From: a virus
DNA: 21,085 bases
Virus record (IMG/VR): IMGVR_UViG_3300020213_000253
Span: 1 to 21,085 of that record
Reading direction: 5' to 3' (one strand)
In this document: positions 6,758 to 13,433 of the stretch, one piece after another
How positions within the stretch are numbered: the stretch's first letter is position 1
Layout of the letters: the number at the start of each line of letters is the position of its first letter
The notes under the pieces: generated by a model
What the model saw: the letters and a program-made list of their open reading frames with translations, nothing else
The model's database searches: none
Told to the model about the DNA's origin: nothing
Made by a program: the position numbers and the translations under genes

Positions 6758-6954
6758 GGCCGCGGCTCCGTCACGCGGAGCGCCGCCGCGAGCTGCTCGA
6801 TGAGTCGGATTGCCTGTTCACGGCTGATGGGGGCCTTCGCTATCGGTCCGCCCTTGAGGTAGGTCAAAAAGAGGGTCATCTCGATGCCCATCGGCGCGCC
6901 CCGGTCATGCACCGGGTGGACACCGTGGACGTGGACATCGCGGAGGGTGTTCAT
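6754..6954 (-). CDS. Hypothetical small His-rich protein
   Basis: This 66-residue protein starts at an ATGA overlap with the upstream stop. It has a His-rich N-terminus (HVHGVHPVH, residues 8-16), a short hydrophobic strand (MTLFLTYL) and a C-terminal helix (SREQAIRLIEQLAAALRV). The His cluster might bind a metal. Its stop overlaps the next start (GTGA). No family is recognised. Confidence 0.6.
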   Translation of the reverse strand: MNTLRDVHVHGVHPVHDRGAPMGIEMTLFLTYLKGGPIAKAPISREQAIRLIEQLAAALRVTEPRP

Positions 6955-7118
6955 CCCGCCACCGCGATCAGCAACACCAGCCCGGCCCACAGCCCGAGCA
7001 GGCAGACCGGCGCCGCCAGCAGGGTCAGGGCGAGGTCGCGGGGTGTGGCGTCCCATTCCGCGAGAGCGCGGCGGAGGCGGCTGGGTGGCGGGGTCGCCAT
7101 CAGGTAGGGGCGGGTCAT
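6951..7118 (-). CDS. Small single-pass membrane protein
   Basis: This 55-residue protein starts at an ATGA overlap. The N-terminal half is hydrophilic with basic residues (SRLRRALAEWDATPRD). The C-terminal ~25 residues are a strong membrane segment (LALTLLAAPVCLLGLWAGLV and following), probably with the N-terminus in the cytoplasm given the adjacent arginines. A holin-like or superinfection-related role is conceivable, but neither a lysin gene nor a second membrane gene is nearby, so I do not assign it. Confidence 0.65.
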   Translation of the reverse strand: MTRPYLMATPPPSRLRRALAEWDATPRDLALTLLAAPVCLLGLWAGLVLLIAVAG

Positions 7119-7207
7119 CGCCCGACCCGGTAGCGCCACATCAGGCTGCGCGTCTGGAGGGTCAGTCGGCGCAGACGCCAGTAGTTGTCCAGCTCCCAGC
7201 GCGTCAT
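7115..7207 (-). CDS. 30-residue basic microprotein
   Basis: A very short frame is held in place by ATGA overlaps at both ends (start at 7207 with the upstream stop, stop at 7115 with the next start). The product is basic and aromatic (WELDNYWRLRRLTLQTRSLM within it), probably one helix. Conserved coupling is the only evidence that it is translated. The function is unknown. Confidence 0.5.
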   Translation of the reverse strand: MTRWELDNYWRLRRLTLQTRSLMWRYRVGR

Positions 7208-7419
7208 GCGACGACACGCGCGGTCTCGTCGCGCTGGAGTGCGCGGCGCTTCCAAGCCGGGACGTAGGCGTTCACGTCGAGGGCGCGGCAGTCCTGGCCA
7301 AACTGCGAGACGAGCCAGTCGAAGTGCGTCTGGCACAACGGCCGGTCGCCCACGCGGTAGATGCGGGCGGTGACGACGGCTTCGTGATAGCAGCCACCGG
7401 CCATCTGGCAGGATTTCAC
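7204..7419 (-). CDS. Small zinc-finger-like protein
   Basis: This 71-residue protein starts at GTG 7419 overlapping the HTH gene's stop (GTGA). Cys4, Cys10, Cys29 and His32 (CQMAGGC, then PLCQTHFDWL) make a likely treble-clef or zinc-knuckle site; Cys44 is extra. The C-terminus is basic (AWKRRALQRDETARVV). It is the second gene of the left operon. It may be a nucleic-acid-binding adaptor; this is an inference. Confidence 0.65.
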   Translation of the reverse strand: MKSCQMAGGCYHEAVVTARIYRVGDRPLCQTHFDWLVSQFGQDCRALDVNAYVPAWKRRALQRDETARVVA

Positions 7420-7571
7420 GACACGATCCTCTTAATCTCGATGCCGTGCCGGGCCATCATCCGGTACAGCGTCACGCGGCTGACGCCCAGGGATGCGGCG
7501 GCGGCGGTCATGGTCGGCGCAGCCTTGATGGCGTCGCGCACCTGTCGCTCGGGGATGTCGATACGCTTCAT
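7416..7571 (-). CDS. Fis-type helix-turn-helix regulator, first gene of the left operon
   Basis: This 51-residue protein consists almost entirely of a Fis-type (HTH_8-like) DNA-binding unit: a leading helix PERQVRDAIKAA, then TMTAAAASLGVSRVTLYRMM, with AAAASLG as the first HTH helix and SRVTLYRMMARHG as the recognition helix. The ATG at 7571 is chosen because it lies exactly where the predicted transcript begins, about 8 bases after the -10 element, so the mRNA is probably leaderless. A start farther upstream would fall inside the -35 box. It may autoregulate its promoter or switch early to late expression. Confidence 0.8.
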   Translation of the reverse strand: MKRIDIPERQVRDAIKAAPTMTAAAASLGVSRVTLYRMMARHGIEIKRIVS

Positions 7572-7578
7572 GTGCGTA

Positions 7579-7607
7579 ACAGTAGTCCTACCGCTACATC
7601 GTGTCAA
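7579..7607 (-). promoter_or_regulatory. Promoter of the left operon
   Basis: A perfect -35 TTGACA (7607-7602) is followed by a 17-base spacer and a -10 TACTGT (7584-7579, which keeps the essential T, A and final T). The predicted start at about 7571-7573 coincides with the ATG of the HTH gene, implying leaderless translation. The spacer contains GTAG-N8-CTAC, a possible operator. Confidence 0.65.
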
Positions 7608-7620
7608 TGGTACTTGGGTA

Positions 7621-7639
7621 TTGGCAGAGTAAATGCCAA
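7621..7639. promoter_or_regulatory. Inverted repeat TTGGCA-N7-TGCCAA upstream of the promoter
   Basis: Perfect 6-bp arms at 7621-7626 and 7634-7639 surround a 7-base spacer. The site lies between the late terminator and the left-operon promoter, with its centre about 23 bases before the -35 box. The symmetry and position fit an activator or repressor binding site. Its right arm overlaps the T-run of the terminator. Confidence 0.5.
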
Positions 7640-7670
7640 AAACGCCCCGCCTCCACTACGGAGACGGGGC
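7638..7670 (-). terminator. Intrinsic terminator of the late genes
   Basis: On the minus strand GCCCCGTCTCC (7670-7660) pairs with GGAGGCGGGGC (7654-7644): 11 bp with one G-U pair and a 5-base loop. It is followed by G and five Ts (7642-7638). It begins 12 bases after the stop of the last late gene. There is no T-run on the plus strand, so it acts in one direction only. Confidence 0.9.
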
Positions 7671-7681
7671 TAGGTAAGGCG

Positions 7682-7885
7682 TTAGCTCGGTCGGACCCGG
7701 CACCATGAGCAGGGCCAGCACTCCGCCGGTCCGTTGGTCGCCGCTAGGTTCTGTCGCCACGAGCGGACCATCTTCGCGTGGAGGCAGGTGGTGTGCGACG
7801 TGCCGCAGCGCGACTGCCAGGGCCACACGAGGTGTTCGCATTCGAGGCAAAAGGCGGCGGCGAGGCGCAGGGCTAGGTGTCTCAT
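7682..7885 (-). CDS. Small Cys-rich protein after the fibre gene
   Basis: This 67-residue protein starts at TGATG, sharing one base with the stop of the fibre gene. Seven cysteines are arranged as CLEC (13, 16), Cys27, Cys34 and CWPCSWC (56, 59, 62), with His18, His31 and His36 between: enough ligands for two zinc sites. It is the last gene before the late terminator. An alternative frame covering 7656-7988 lacks this coupling and looks non-coding. The role is unknown; it may be a late accessory protein. Confidence 0.65.
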   Translation of the reverse strand: MRHLALRLAAAFCLECEHLVWPWQSRCGTSHTTCLHAKMVRSWRQNLAATNGPAECWPCSWCRVRPS

Positions 7886-9144
7886 CAGGCCGACACGCGG
7901 TAGAACTCAAACAGGCTGAACAGGTCGGCCGCTTGGCCTTCGGGAGCCAAGCCGATACCTGCGTTGACCACAGTGAAGCCCACCGCAACGGCCGATTGGT
8001 GCTGCGTCCATACCGTGCCGTCCGCCGAGTAGTAGGTATCCATCGTCGTGCCGCCGGACAGGACCGTGATCCGAAGCCACAGACCGAGCGGGGCCGGGAC
8101 GAGGCCAGCGCTGGACTGACTACCGAAACCCGAATAGCCCGAATACACGATGCTGCTTACGGCCCGACCGCCATCGTAGACGGCACCTAGGTACCGCGGG
8201 CTCGATGCCGTCGTTGGAGCCGTCGGCAGCAGGACGATGCCGCCGCCACGGGCATAGTTGGCGGAATGGGTCGCCGCGCGGAGCTTGACCGTGATGTCAC
8301 ACGGGAACGACGGCAAGTCTTGGTGGTAGGTCGTGAGCTGCGATCCGGTGTCATTGCGCCGAACCGCCAGGATGCCCGCATAGTCATTGTTCTCATCCAC
8401 ATCGTCCGGCGTCGTGCCGACCAGGGTCCACTTGCCGGCTGGCCCGCTTGGACCGGCAGAGAACTCATCATTCCGGGCGCTGCCCGATGACGACAGGTAG
8501 CTATCCAAGAAGCTCCCGCCGCCCGCGATGGTGATTGTCTTCGTCGCCCCGGCCCCGGACGCCGTGACACCAGAGCCGACGAAATCGAGCGACGTGGCAT
8601 CGGTGGCGAGCGGCGTCCCTTCGTCCTTGACGGTGAGCGCGGAACCTCCGCCGCCGCCCGTGCCAGCCGACAGGTTGTACGTCCCCGGCGTCGGACTGGT
8701 GATCCCGAGCGTTCCTGACGCCGTGAGGATGACCGGCCCTGAGAATGAGTTGGACGAATGAGCGAGCGAGCGGACGCCGAGATGGACGTGATCGGCCCGT
8801 GACGCCAGCGTGGACGCCCCGCCATCGTTGGCTGACGCGACCGCGTTGGAGTTGGACCCGTACGATGTCGAGCCCCCACCCGCGGCAGACGTGATGGTCA
8901 GCGTGTTCGATGACACGGAAAGCGTGATGTTCGATCCGGCCGCGAAGTTCACGGACGGCCCGAGCAGCGCGTTAGACCCGTTGGCCGTGATCTGCGAGAC
9001 GTTGCTGCCCCAGGACCACGAGTTGGAACCGCTGGCGACAGGCACCAGACCGCCGCCCACCACGGGGTCCAGCGTGCCGCCGGAGCCGCCCAGCGACGTT
9101 GCGGAGAGGAGCGGCGTAGCTTGGCCGAGACGGGTGACCTTCAC
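7885..9144 (-). CDS. Tail fibre/receptor-binding protein with C-terminal lectin-like domain
   Basis: This is a 419-residue protein. Residues ~1-210 are rich in Gly, Ser, Asn and Thr with short repeated beta-type units (NGSNALLG, SNTLTITSAAGGGS, GTLGITSPTPGTYNLSAG), as in elongated trimeric fibres. From about residue 215 a concanavalin-A-like lectin fold is suggested: NDEFSAGPSGPAGKWTLVG near its start, LWLRITVLSGG in the middle and the DTYYSADGTVW strand-turn before the final strands. This domain probably binds a sugar on the host surface. The GTG start at 9144 overlaps the stop of the hub-like gene (GTGA); upstream extensions of the frame are shadows of that gene. Confidence 0.75.
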   Translation of the reverse strand: MKVTRLGQATPLLSATSLGGSGGTLDPVVGGGLVPVASGSNSWSWGSNVSQITANGSNALLGPSVNFAAGSNITLSVSSNTLTITSAAGGGSTSYGSNSNAVASANDGGASTLASRADHVHLGVRSLAHSSNSFSGPVILTASGTLGITSPTPGTYNLSAGTGGGGGSALTVKDEGTPLATDATSLDFVGSGVTASGAGATKTITIAGGGSFLDSYLSSSGSARNDEFSAGPSGPAGKWTLVGTTPDDVDENNDYAGILAVRRNDTGSQLTTYHQDLPSFPCDITVKLRAATHSANYARGGGIVLLPTAPTTASSPRYLGAVYDGGRAVSSIVYSGYSGFGSQSSAGLVPAPLGLWLRITVLSGGTTMDTYYSADGTVWTQHQSAVAVGFTVVNAGIGLAPEGQAADLFSLFEFYRVSA

Positions 9145-10712
9145 GACGGCGTCCAGGTCGCGTCTACGAGGCCGATCTTCGAGCCGTCGATGGGCGTGGT
9201 ATCGAGGATGTCCACGTAGTGGACGCACTCGGTCCCGCCGTGACTCGACACGGCGAACGTGAAGTCGGTCCCGGACAGACCCGTCTGCGTCGAGTCCGTG
9301 GTCGGGCCGGCTTCGGGACCGTGCCTGAGCCGAAGGGTGATGGTGGATGTGCCACCGCTGGCCGCCGTGCGGATCGTCAGGGAGCCCTCCCCGACGACGA
9401 TGGCCCGCATGGAGTTGCCCCAGCCCCGGTCGAAGAAGTCTGGCGTGCCGCCCGATCCCAGCGTGTAGAAGTTGAAGCCGCCAAGGTGCCCGGGCTCGGG
9501 GACCACGGTGTAGACGACGCCTGGCTTCAGGTAGTAGAAGATCCCACCGTTGTTGGTAAGCGAGTTGTTCGGCGGGTATGTCCCGGCCGCGGTGAGCGCG
9601 TAGGTGCCGCCAGCGCAAAGGCCCGCGGTCCCAGCGATCGCCGGAGCCAGTTCCATCTTCACGTCGTAGAACTCTTCGGAGACTTGCTGCACCGAACGAT
9701 TGAGGACGCGAGCCCACACGTAGGACTCGTACCCCGGCAGATGCGCCGCTTTGAACTGGACGCGCATCCCCTGCATGATGAAGTTGACCTTGGCCGCCGG
9801 AAGCTGGACGGTCGTCGTGATGACGTCCTCTTCGGTGTTCATCTCCAGCAGGTAGCGGTTCGCTCGCGCCGTGGCCTTGGCCGTTGACTTCACGTTCTCC
9901 GAGGGCATGTTCGCGTCGCGGCGGACGAACGAGTTGGCCGTGGCGGTGTTCTGGACGTAGACCGCCCCGCCGTCGAAGGGCAGATAGGCCCCGCTGTTGA
10001 CCCGATCCGGTGAGCGCGACAGCTGGGTGTCCTCGCTGATGGCGAATGTCAGCACCGAGTCCACATCGGTCGCGACGTTGGACAGGCGCAGCGGGGAGCT
10101 GTAGCTGGTGCTGGAGGCGAAGTCGTACCAGAGCGAGAGCTTGGCGACCTCTTCGCGCCACCAGACGAAGTAGTTCTTGCCCGATGCCTGGGCGCAGTCG
10201 TCCAGCACCTGATTGAACCGCTGGCCGCGATAGTCGGCGGCATCCATCGCCACGCCGCCCGACGTGTTCAGGTACAGCGAGTCCGTGATGTGCGCGTTCT
10301 CGTTGCTCCCGTACAGCCACTGGACACGGGCCACGTCCGTCTCGGCGGGTCGGTTGGCGTCGGTCCCGGTGATGACCCGCAACGCCAGCAGGGAGTTGAT
10401 GTCCACGAGGTCGATGTCCCAGACCCGCGCCGTGCCGGTCAGTTGAGAGTCGCCACGGTGGACGCGCCGGCCAGCGACGTACCCGTCCCAGATGCGCGTG
10501 TTCGAGCTACTGGCCGTGTCGTCGCTGATGACCAGCCTGCGGGTGCCGACGATATCGAAGACGCCGGTCGGGTCGTCGGCCTGGATCGTGGACTGGTTGA
10601 CCGACCCTTCCTCGGCGTTCATCGACACATCGAGTTGGTACAGGCGGAAGTAGCTGGAGATGTCGGTGTAGATCTTTCCACCCACCTCGGCCAGCCGGTA
10701 GACGGGTGCCAT
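9141..10712 (-). CDS. Minor tail/baseplate hub-like protein
   Basis: This 523-residue protein is encoded directly after the tape measure gene (stop and start abut as TAGATG), the usual place for distal-tail and hub proteins. Residues ~1-130 resemble the beta-rich N-terminal domain of siphophage minor tail proteins (IYTDISSYFRLYQLDVSMNA; ARVWDIDLVDINSLLALRVI). The middle part (~150-365) contains further beta structure and ends in VQQVSEEFYDVKMELAP, typical of hub tail domains. The last ~150 residues are Gly/Thr/Ser-rich and may form a carbohydrate-binding jelly roll. No lytic-enzyme motif is seen. It could combine Dit and Tal functions; that is inference from position and size. Confidence 0.7.
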   Translation of the reverse strand: MAPVYRLAEVGGKIYTDISSYFRLYQLDVSMNAEEGSVNQSTIQADDPTGVFDIVGTRRLVISDDTASSSNTRIWDGYVAGRRVHRGDSQLTGTARVWDIDLVDINSLLALRVITGTDANRPAETDVARVQWLYGSNENAHITDSLYLNTSGGVAMDAADYRGQRFNQVLDDCAQASGKNYFVWWREEVAKLSLWYDFASSTSYSSPLRLSNVATDVDSVLTFAISEDTQLSRSPDRVNSGAYLPFDGGAVYVQNTATANSFVRRDANMPSENVKSTAKATARANRYLLEMNTEEDVITTTVQLPAAKVNFIMQGMRVQFKAAHLPGYESYVWARVLNRSVQQVSEEFYDVKMELAPAIAGTAGLCAGGTYALTAAGTYPPNNSLTNNGGIFYYLKPGVVYTVVPEPGHLGGFNFYTLGSGGTPDFFDRGWGNSMRAIVVGEGSLTIRTAASGGTSTITLRLRHGPEAGPTTDSTQTGLSGTDFTFAVSSHGGTECVHYVDILDTTPIDGSKIGLVDATWTPS

Positions 10713-12701
10713 CTAGCGCCCACCGGCGTTGGGGCCAACGGCGTCGCGAGTCCGCGAGCCGCCGGACGGCCCGTAGCGAGCAGCCACGGTCGCGGTCTTC
10801 GTGACGGTCGTCGCGTTGACGTTGACGTTGGTGTTGATGACCGGCCGGTTGGCATAGATGGCCGAGACGATGCGAGCCGAGCCGAACATGGTCGCCAGCG
10901 AGGTCTGGGATGCACCGAGCCGGGACGCCGACGCGGTGAGCATCGCGCCGCGGGACGTCTCGCGCTTCGTCTCGGCCGCGGCAGCCGTCAGCCGGTCCTT
11001 GGACGCGTTGACCGCTGCCTTCGCGGCTTCGACGGAGGTGATCGTCTTGTCGCCCTTGCCCTCCAGCCCCTTGCGGAGGTTGGCGATGTTGGACATGAAC
11101 TCCGTGCGAAGCTTGGCGACGGCCGGGGCGACGGGCTCGACCGGCTTGTTGCGGTCTTCCTTGACGTTGCCGCTCCCGCCCGTGGTGTTGGCGATCTGCG
11201 CCGCGAGGGAGGTCTTCATGGAACGCAGGTTGTCCAGCGCCTCGCCCTGCACCAGCGCGTACAGGGGATTGGACGACAGGTCCTTGATGCCCTGGTCCAC
11301 GCCAGCCATCGCGGTCCGCAGCTCCGGCAGCGACTTGCCCGCGATCGAGTTGTCCAGTCCGGTCTTGATGCCCGCCGAAATCTCAGTGTTCTTGCCCGAC
11401 TGATCCTGTTGGACGGCCGCGACCGCAGCGACGGCAGCGGCGGTGAGGGCCGCGCCCGCCAGGAGGGTCCCGACCCCGATGCCCGCGGCGGCACCGCCCG
11501 CCTTGCCTGCCAGCCCGCCAGCACCGCCGCCCACGACGTTGACGACGCCGCCGTTGACGTTGACGACGCCCGACACGAGTTGCTTGAGGACAGACGAGAT
11601 GAGCCCGCCTGCGAGATTGGTGACGAGGCCGCCGGTCAGCTTGTTCACGGCGAGGCCGCCGATGGCGAGCGACTGGATCTCCGGCGGCAGCGAGTTGAAC
11701 AGTTTGACGGCGGTGCCGATGACGGCCCCCGCGGCCTTGGCTGCCGCGCCGATCGCCGGTGCCGCATCCTTGGCCGCTCGCAGGAACCCGCCCAGCACGT
11801 CCGCGCCCTTGCGGATGTTCTCCTTGCTGAACAGGCCCGCGATGTCCTTGCCGAGGTCTTTGACGCCCTGAACCACGGCGGGGTCCTGGAGGAACGTTGA
11901 CATCTCGTCAGCGATGTTGCCGATGGTCGGCAGCAGAAGCTCGGCCCCCACCCGCTGCAAGTCCTCGATGCTGTCCGTGAACTTGGCGACCTTACCCGCG
12001 GTGGTCCCGCCCTTGCCGAGGAACGATCCGCCGTAGCGCTTGTCGAGAGCAGCAAGGATGACGTTCTGCGCTCCCAGCGCGTCATTGTTGTCCAGGTGCG
12101 CGTCGATCTGCTTCTGCTCGGCCTTGGTCAGGATGATGCCCTGTCGTCGCAGCCTCGCCATCGCCTTGGCGGGATCCGACAGCGCCTTGCCGACCGTCGT
12201 GATGGCCGAGTCGAGGTCGGTCCCGAGCGCCGTGGACAGGTCCAGCGCGGTCTTCAGGGTCGGCTCGAACGCCTCCTTGCCGATGGCAGTGAACGTCAGG
12301 AGCAGGTTCTGACCCGACTGGATGACCTCATCGCCGATGGTGGCGTTGAGCGCCTCGTACTTCTCCGAAAGGACCCGCACCTGTTCGGCGCTAACGCCGG
12401 CCGCGCCGCCCGTGGACTTGATGACGGCCTCGGTCTGCGCCGTGGCCTGCTCCAGCTCCACCAGCGACCGGAGGCCGAGCGCCACCTGCGAGGCCAGGAT
12501 GCCGATGCCGAGCGCGGCGATGCGCGCGCCGTTCTTGATGCCGGTCCCGATCTGTTGCCCGGCCTGATACCCGCGCGATGACGTGCGCGAGACCTTGCCG
12601 TCGAACGTGTCGAGCGACTTCCCGGCCTTGCCCAAACTGGACGCGAAGTTACCGGCCAGACTCAGGTTGACGACGAGCTTGGCGGTATCCGCGAGACCCA
12701 T
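10713..12701 (-). CDS. Tail tape measure protein
   Basis: This 662-residue protein lies directly after the chaperone pair. It starts at ATG 12701 with an AGGTGA ribosome-binding site 5 bases upstream, 12 bases after the G-T stop. Residues ~80-220 match the conserved tape-measure core (LEQATAQTEAVIKSTGG, SEKYEALNATIGDEVIQSG, LSTALGTDLDSAITTVGKAL). A long hydrophobic, Gly/Ala-rich zone (~320-430) suits the membrane-inserting part released during DNA ejection. The C-terminal part is helical and charged. At about 0.15 nm per residue, a general rule for tape measures, the tail would be near 100 nm. Confidence 0.95.
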   Translation of the reverse strand: MGLADTAKLVVNLSLAGNFASSLGKAGKSLDTFDGKVSRTSSRGYQAGQQIGTGIKNGARIAALGIGILASQVALGLRSLVELEQATAQTEAVIKSTGGAAGVSAEQVRVLSEKYEALNATIGDEVIQSGQNLLLTFTAIGKEAFEPTLKTALDLSTALGTDLDSAITTVGKALSDPAKAMARLRRQGIILTKAEQKQIDAHLDNNDALGAQNVILAALDKRYGGSFLGKGGTTAGKVAKFTDSIEDLQRVGAELLLPTIGNIADEMSTFLQDPAVVQGVKDLGKDIAGLFSKENIRKGADVLGGFLRAAKDAAPAIGAAAKAAGAVIGTAVKLFNSLPPEIQSLAIGGLAVNKLTGGLVTNLAGGLISSVLKQLVSGVVNVNGGVVNVVGGGAGGLAGKAGGAAAGIGVGTLLAGAALTAAAVAAVAAVQQDQSGKNTEISAGIKTGLDNSIAGKSLPELRTAMAGVDQGIKDLSSNPLYALVQGEALDNLRSMKTSLAAQIANTTGGSGNVKEDRNKPVEPVAPAVAKLRTEFMSNIANLRKGLEGKGDKTITSVEAAKAAVNASKDRLTAAAAETKRETSRGAMLTASASRLGASQTSLATMFGSARIVSAIYANRPVINTNVNVNATTVTKTATVAARYGPSGGSRTRDAVGPNAGGR

Positions 12702-12713
12702 CTAGGTCACCTG

Positions 12714-13321
12714 CTAACGGTTCATGCGACGGAGGGAGGCGCGGTACTGGGCGTCTTCGACGCGCTGGTTCTCACGGAGCAAGGTCCCGAAGAACTCCTC
12801 GGTGAGCAGTTGGCGGGCGGCCATCCACCCGCGGAAGCTCATGCGCTCCGAGGCTCCTGATCCGTAGTAGCGGTCGACGATGGCGACGGCCGCTTCTTGG
12901 TCGAACCCGCGGCCCGAGAGGTCGGCCGTGGGCCAGAGTCGATCGACCCAAGCTGCGAGAGACGCTTGAGTCGTGCCCGTAAAGGGGCGAGGATGTCTTC
13001 GGCGTACAGGTCGTCAGCACGCTCTGCGACCGCCATCCCTCCCTTCCCGTAGGGCAGACGGGCGGCCACGTTGGCCGTGTCCACCGGGAGCGGGTCGCCA
13101 TCGGCATCGACAAGGTTCCACCCGACGATGCCGTGACTGATCCAGATACGGGCCAGTAGCTCTTGGAGCCGGATGGCGTCACCATCGGACTCCGATATGG
13201 CCGCCTGGGCCGCCATCCCGCCCGTCATGGACAGGTGGCGGGCCAGATAGACCTCATCCCCATCGTGCGGCGTGCCGGTGCAGCCACATGGACCGATGGG
13301 GACGACGACGTGGTCGTTCAC
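12714..13321 (-). CDS. Tail assembly chaperone G-T fusion made by -1 frameshift
   Basis: Translation starts as for protein G (GTG 13321), runs 114 codons to the slippery heptamer CCCTTTA (12986-12980), slips back one base and continues in the -1 frame from 12980 to TAG at 12714-12716. The product is about 202 residues. The 88-residue extension looks like a folded T domain (LAAWVDRLWPTADLSGRGFD, then VDRYYGSGASERMSFRGW, then helices ending RASLRRMNR). It cannot be expressed alone: no start codon and a stop at 13014-13016 precede it. In lambda-type phages G-T recruits tape measure and tail tube protein during tail assembly and is absent from the virion. Confidence 0.88.
12839..13321 (-). CDS. 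Tail assembly chaperone G
   Basis: This 160-residue protein is encoded between tail tube and tape measure genes. The GTG at 13321 has GAGGG six bases upstream; the frame is open further upstream but that part reads as non-coding. Residues ~45-115 carry the conserved-looking body (RLQELLARIWISHGIVGWNL, PVDTANVAARLPYGKGG, DDLYAEDILAPLRARL). The last ~45 residues after the slip site are Ser/Pro/Thr/Arg-rich and poorly ordered, as expected for a frame that mainly overlaps the T-encoding frame. The G form should be much more abundant than G-T. Confidence 0.82.
   Translation of the reverse strand: MNDHVVVPIGPCGCTGTPHDGDEVYLARHLSMTGGMAAQAAISESDGDAIRLQELLARIWISHGIVGWNLVDADGDPLPVDTANVAARLPYGKGGMAVAERADDLYAEDILAPLRARLKRLSQLGSIDSGPRPTSRAAGSTKKRPSPSSTATTDQEPRSA
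12944..12986 (-). promoter_or_regulatory. -1 ribosomal frameshift signal
   Basis: A canonical X XXY YYZ heptamer, C CCT TTA, is in the G frame at 12986-12980. A 6-base spacer (CGGGCA) follows, then a hairpin: CGACTCAAGC (12973-12964) pairs with GCTTGGGTCG (12953-12944), 10 bp with one U-G pair, around a 10-base loop. Heptamer, spacer length and stem all fit classic -1 frameshifting. Confidence 0.9.
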
Positions 13322-13345
13322 TTGGTGCCCTCGCTTTCCGTTGTG

Positions 13346-13361
13346 TGCGGAACCGTCCGCA
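13346..13361. other. Perfect hairpin between tail tube and chaperone genes
   Basis: TGCGGA (13346-13351) and TCCGCA (13356-13361) form a perfect 6-bp stem with a 4-base loop, 24 bases before the start codon of the chaperone gene on the minus strand. There is no T-run. It lies in the 112-base gap 13322-13433, where nothing else is seen. It may modulate RNA processing or the drop in expression after the abundant tube protein. Confidence 0.4.
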
Positions 13362-13433
13362 ACTGTCGAGAATGCGCTCGCTTGGGCCAGAGTCTGCAGT
13401 TTGCGACTCGGCGACGACGCTACGGACCGAACG

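Noticed and set aside
6951-7118. Membrane microprotein as holin
   Set aside because: It has a single membrane segment and no endolysin gene nearby; position in the left operon does not support a lysis cassette.
9145-10320. N-terminal extension of the fibre frame
   Set aside because: It reads Arg/Gln/Pro-rich nonsense over the hub-like gene; the GTG at 9144 with a GTGA overlap is the sensible start.
10290-11900. Long plus-strand open frame (536 codons)
   Set aside because: It is antisense to the tape measure gene and the hub-like gene; composition is Asp/Arg/Val/Gly-rich and typical of the reverse frame of a GC-rich gene.
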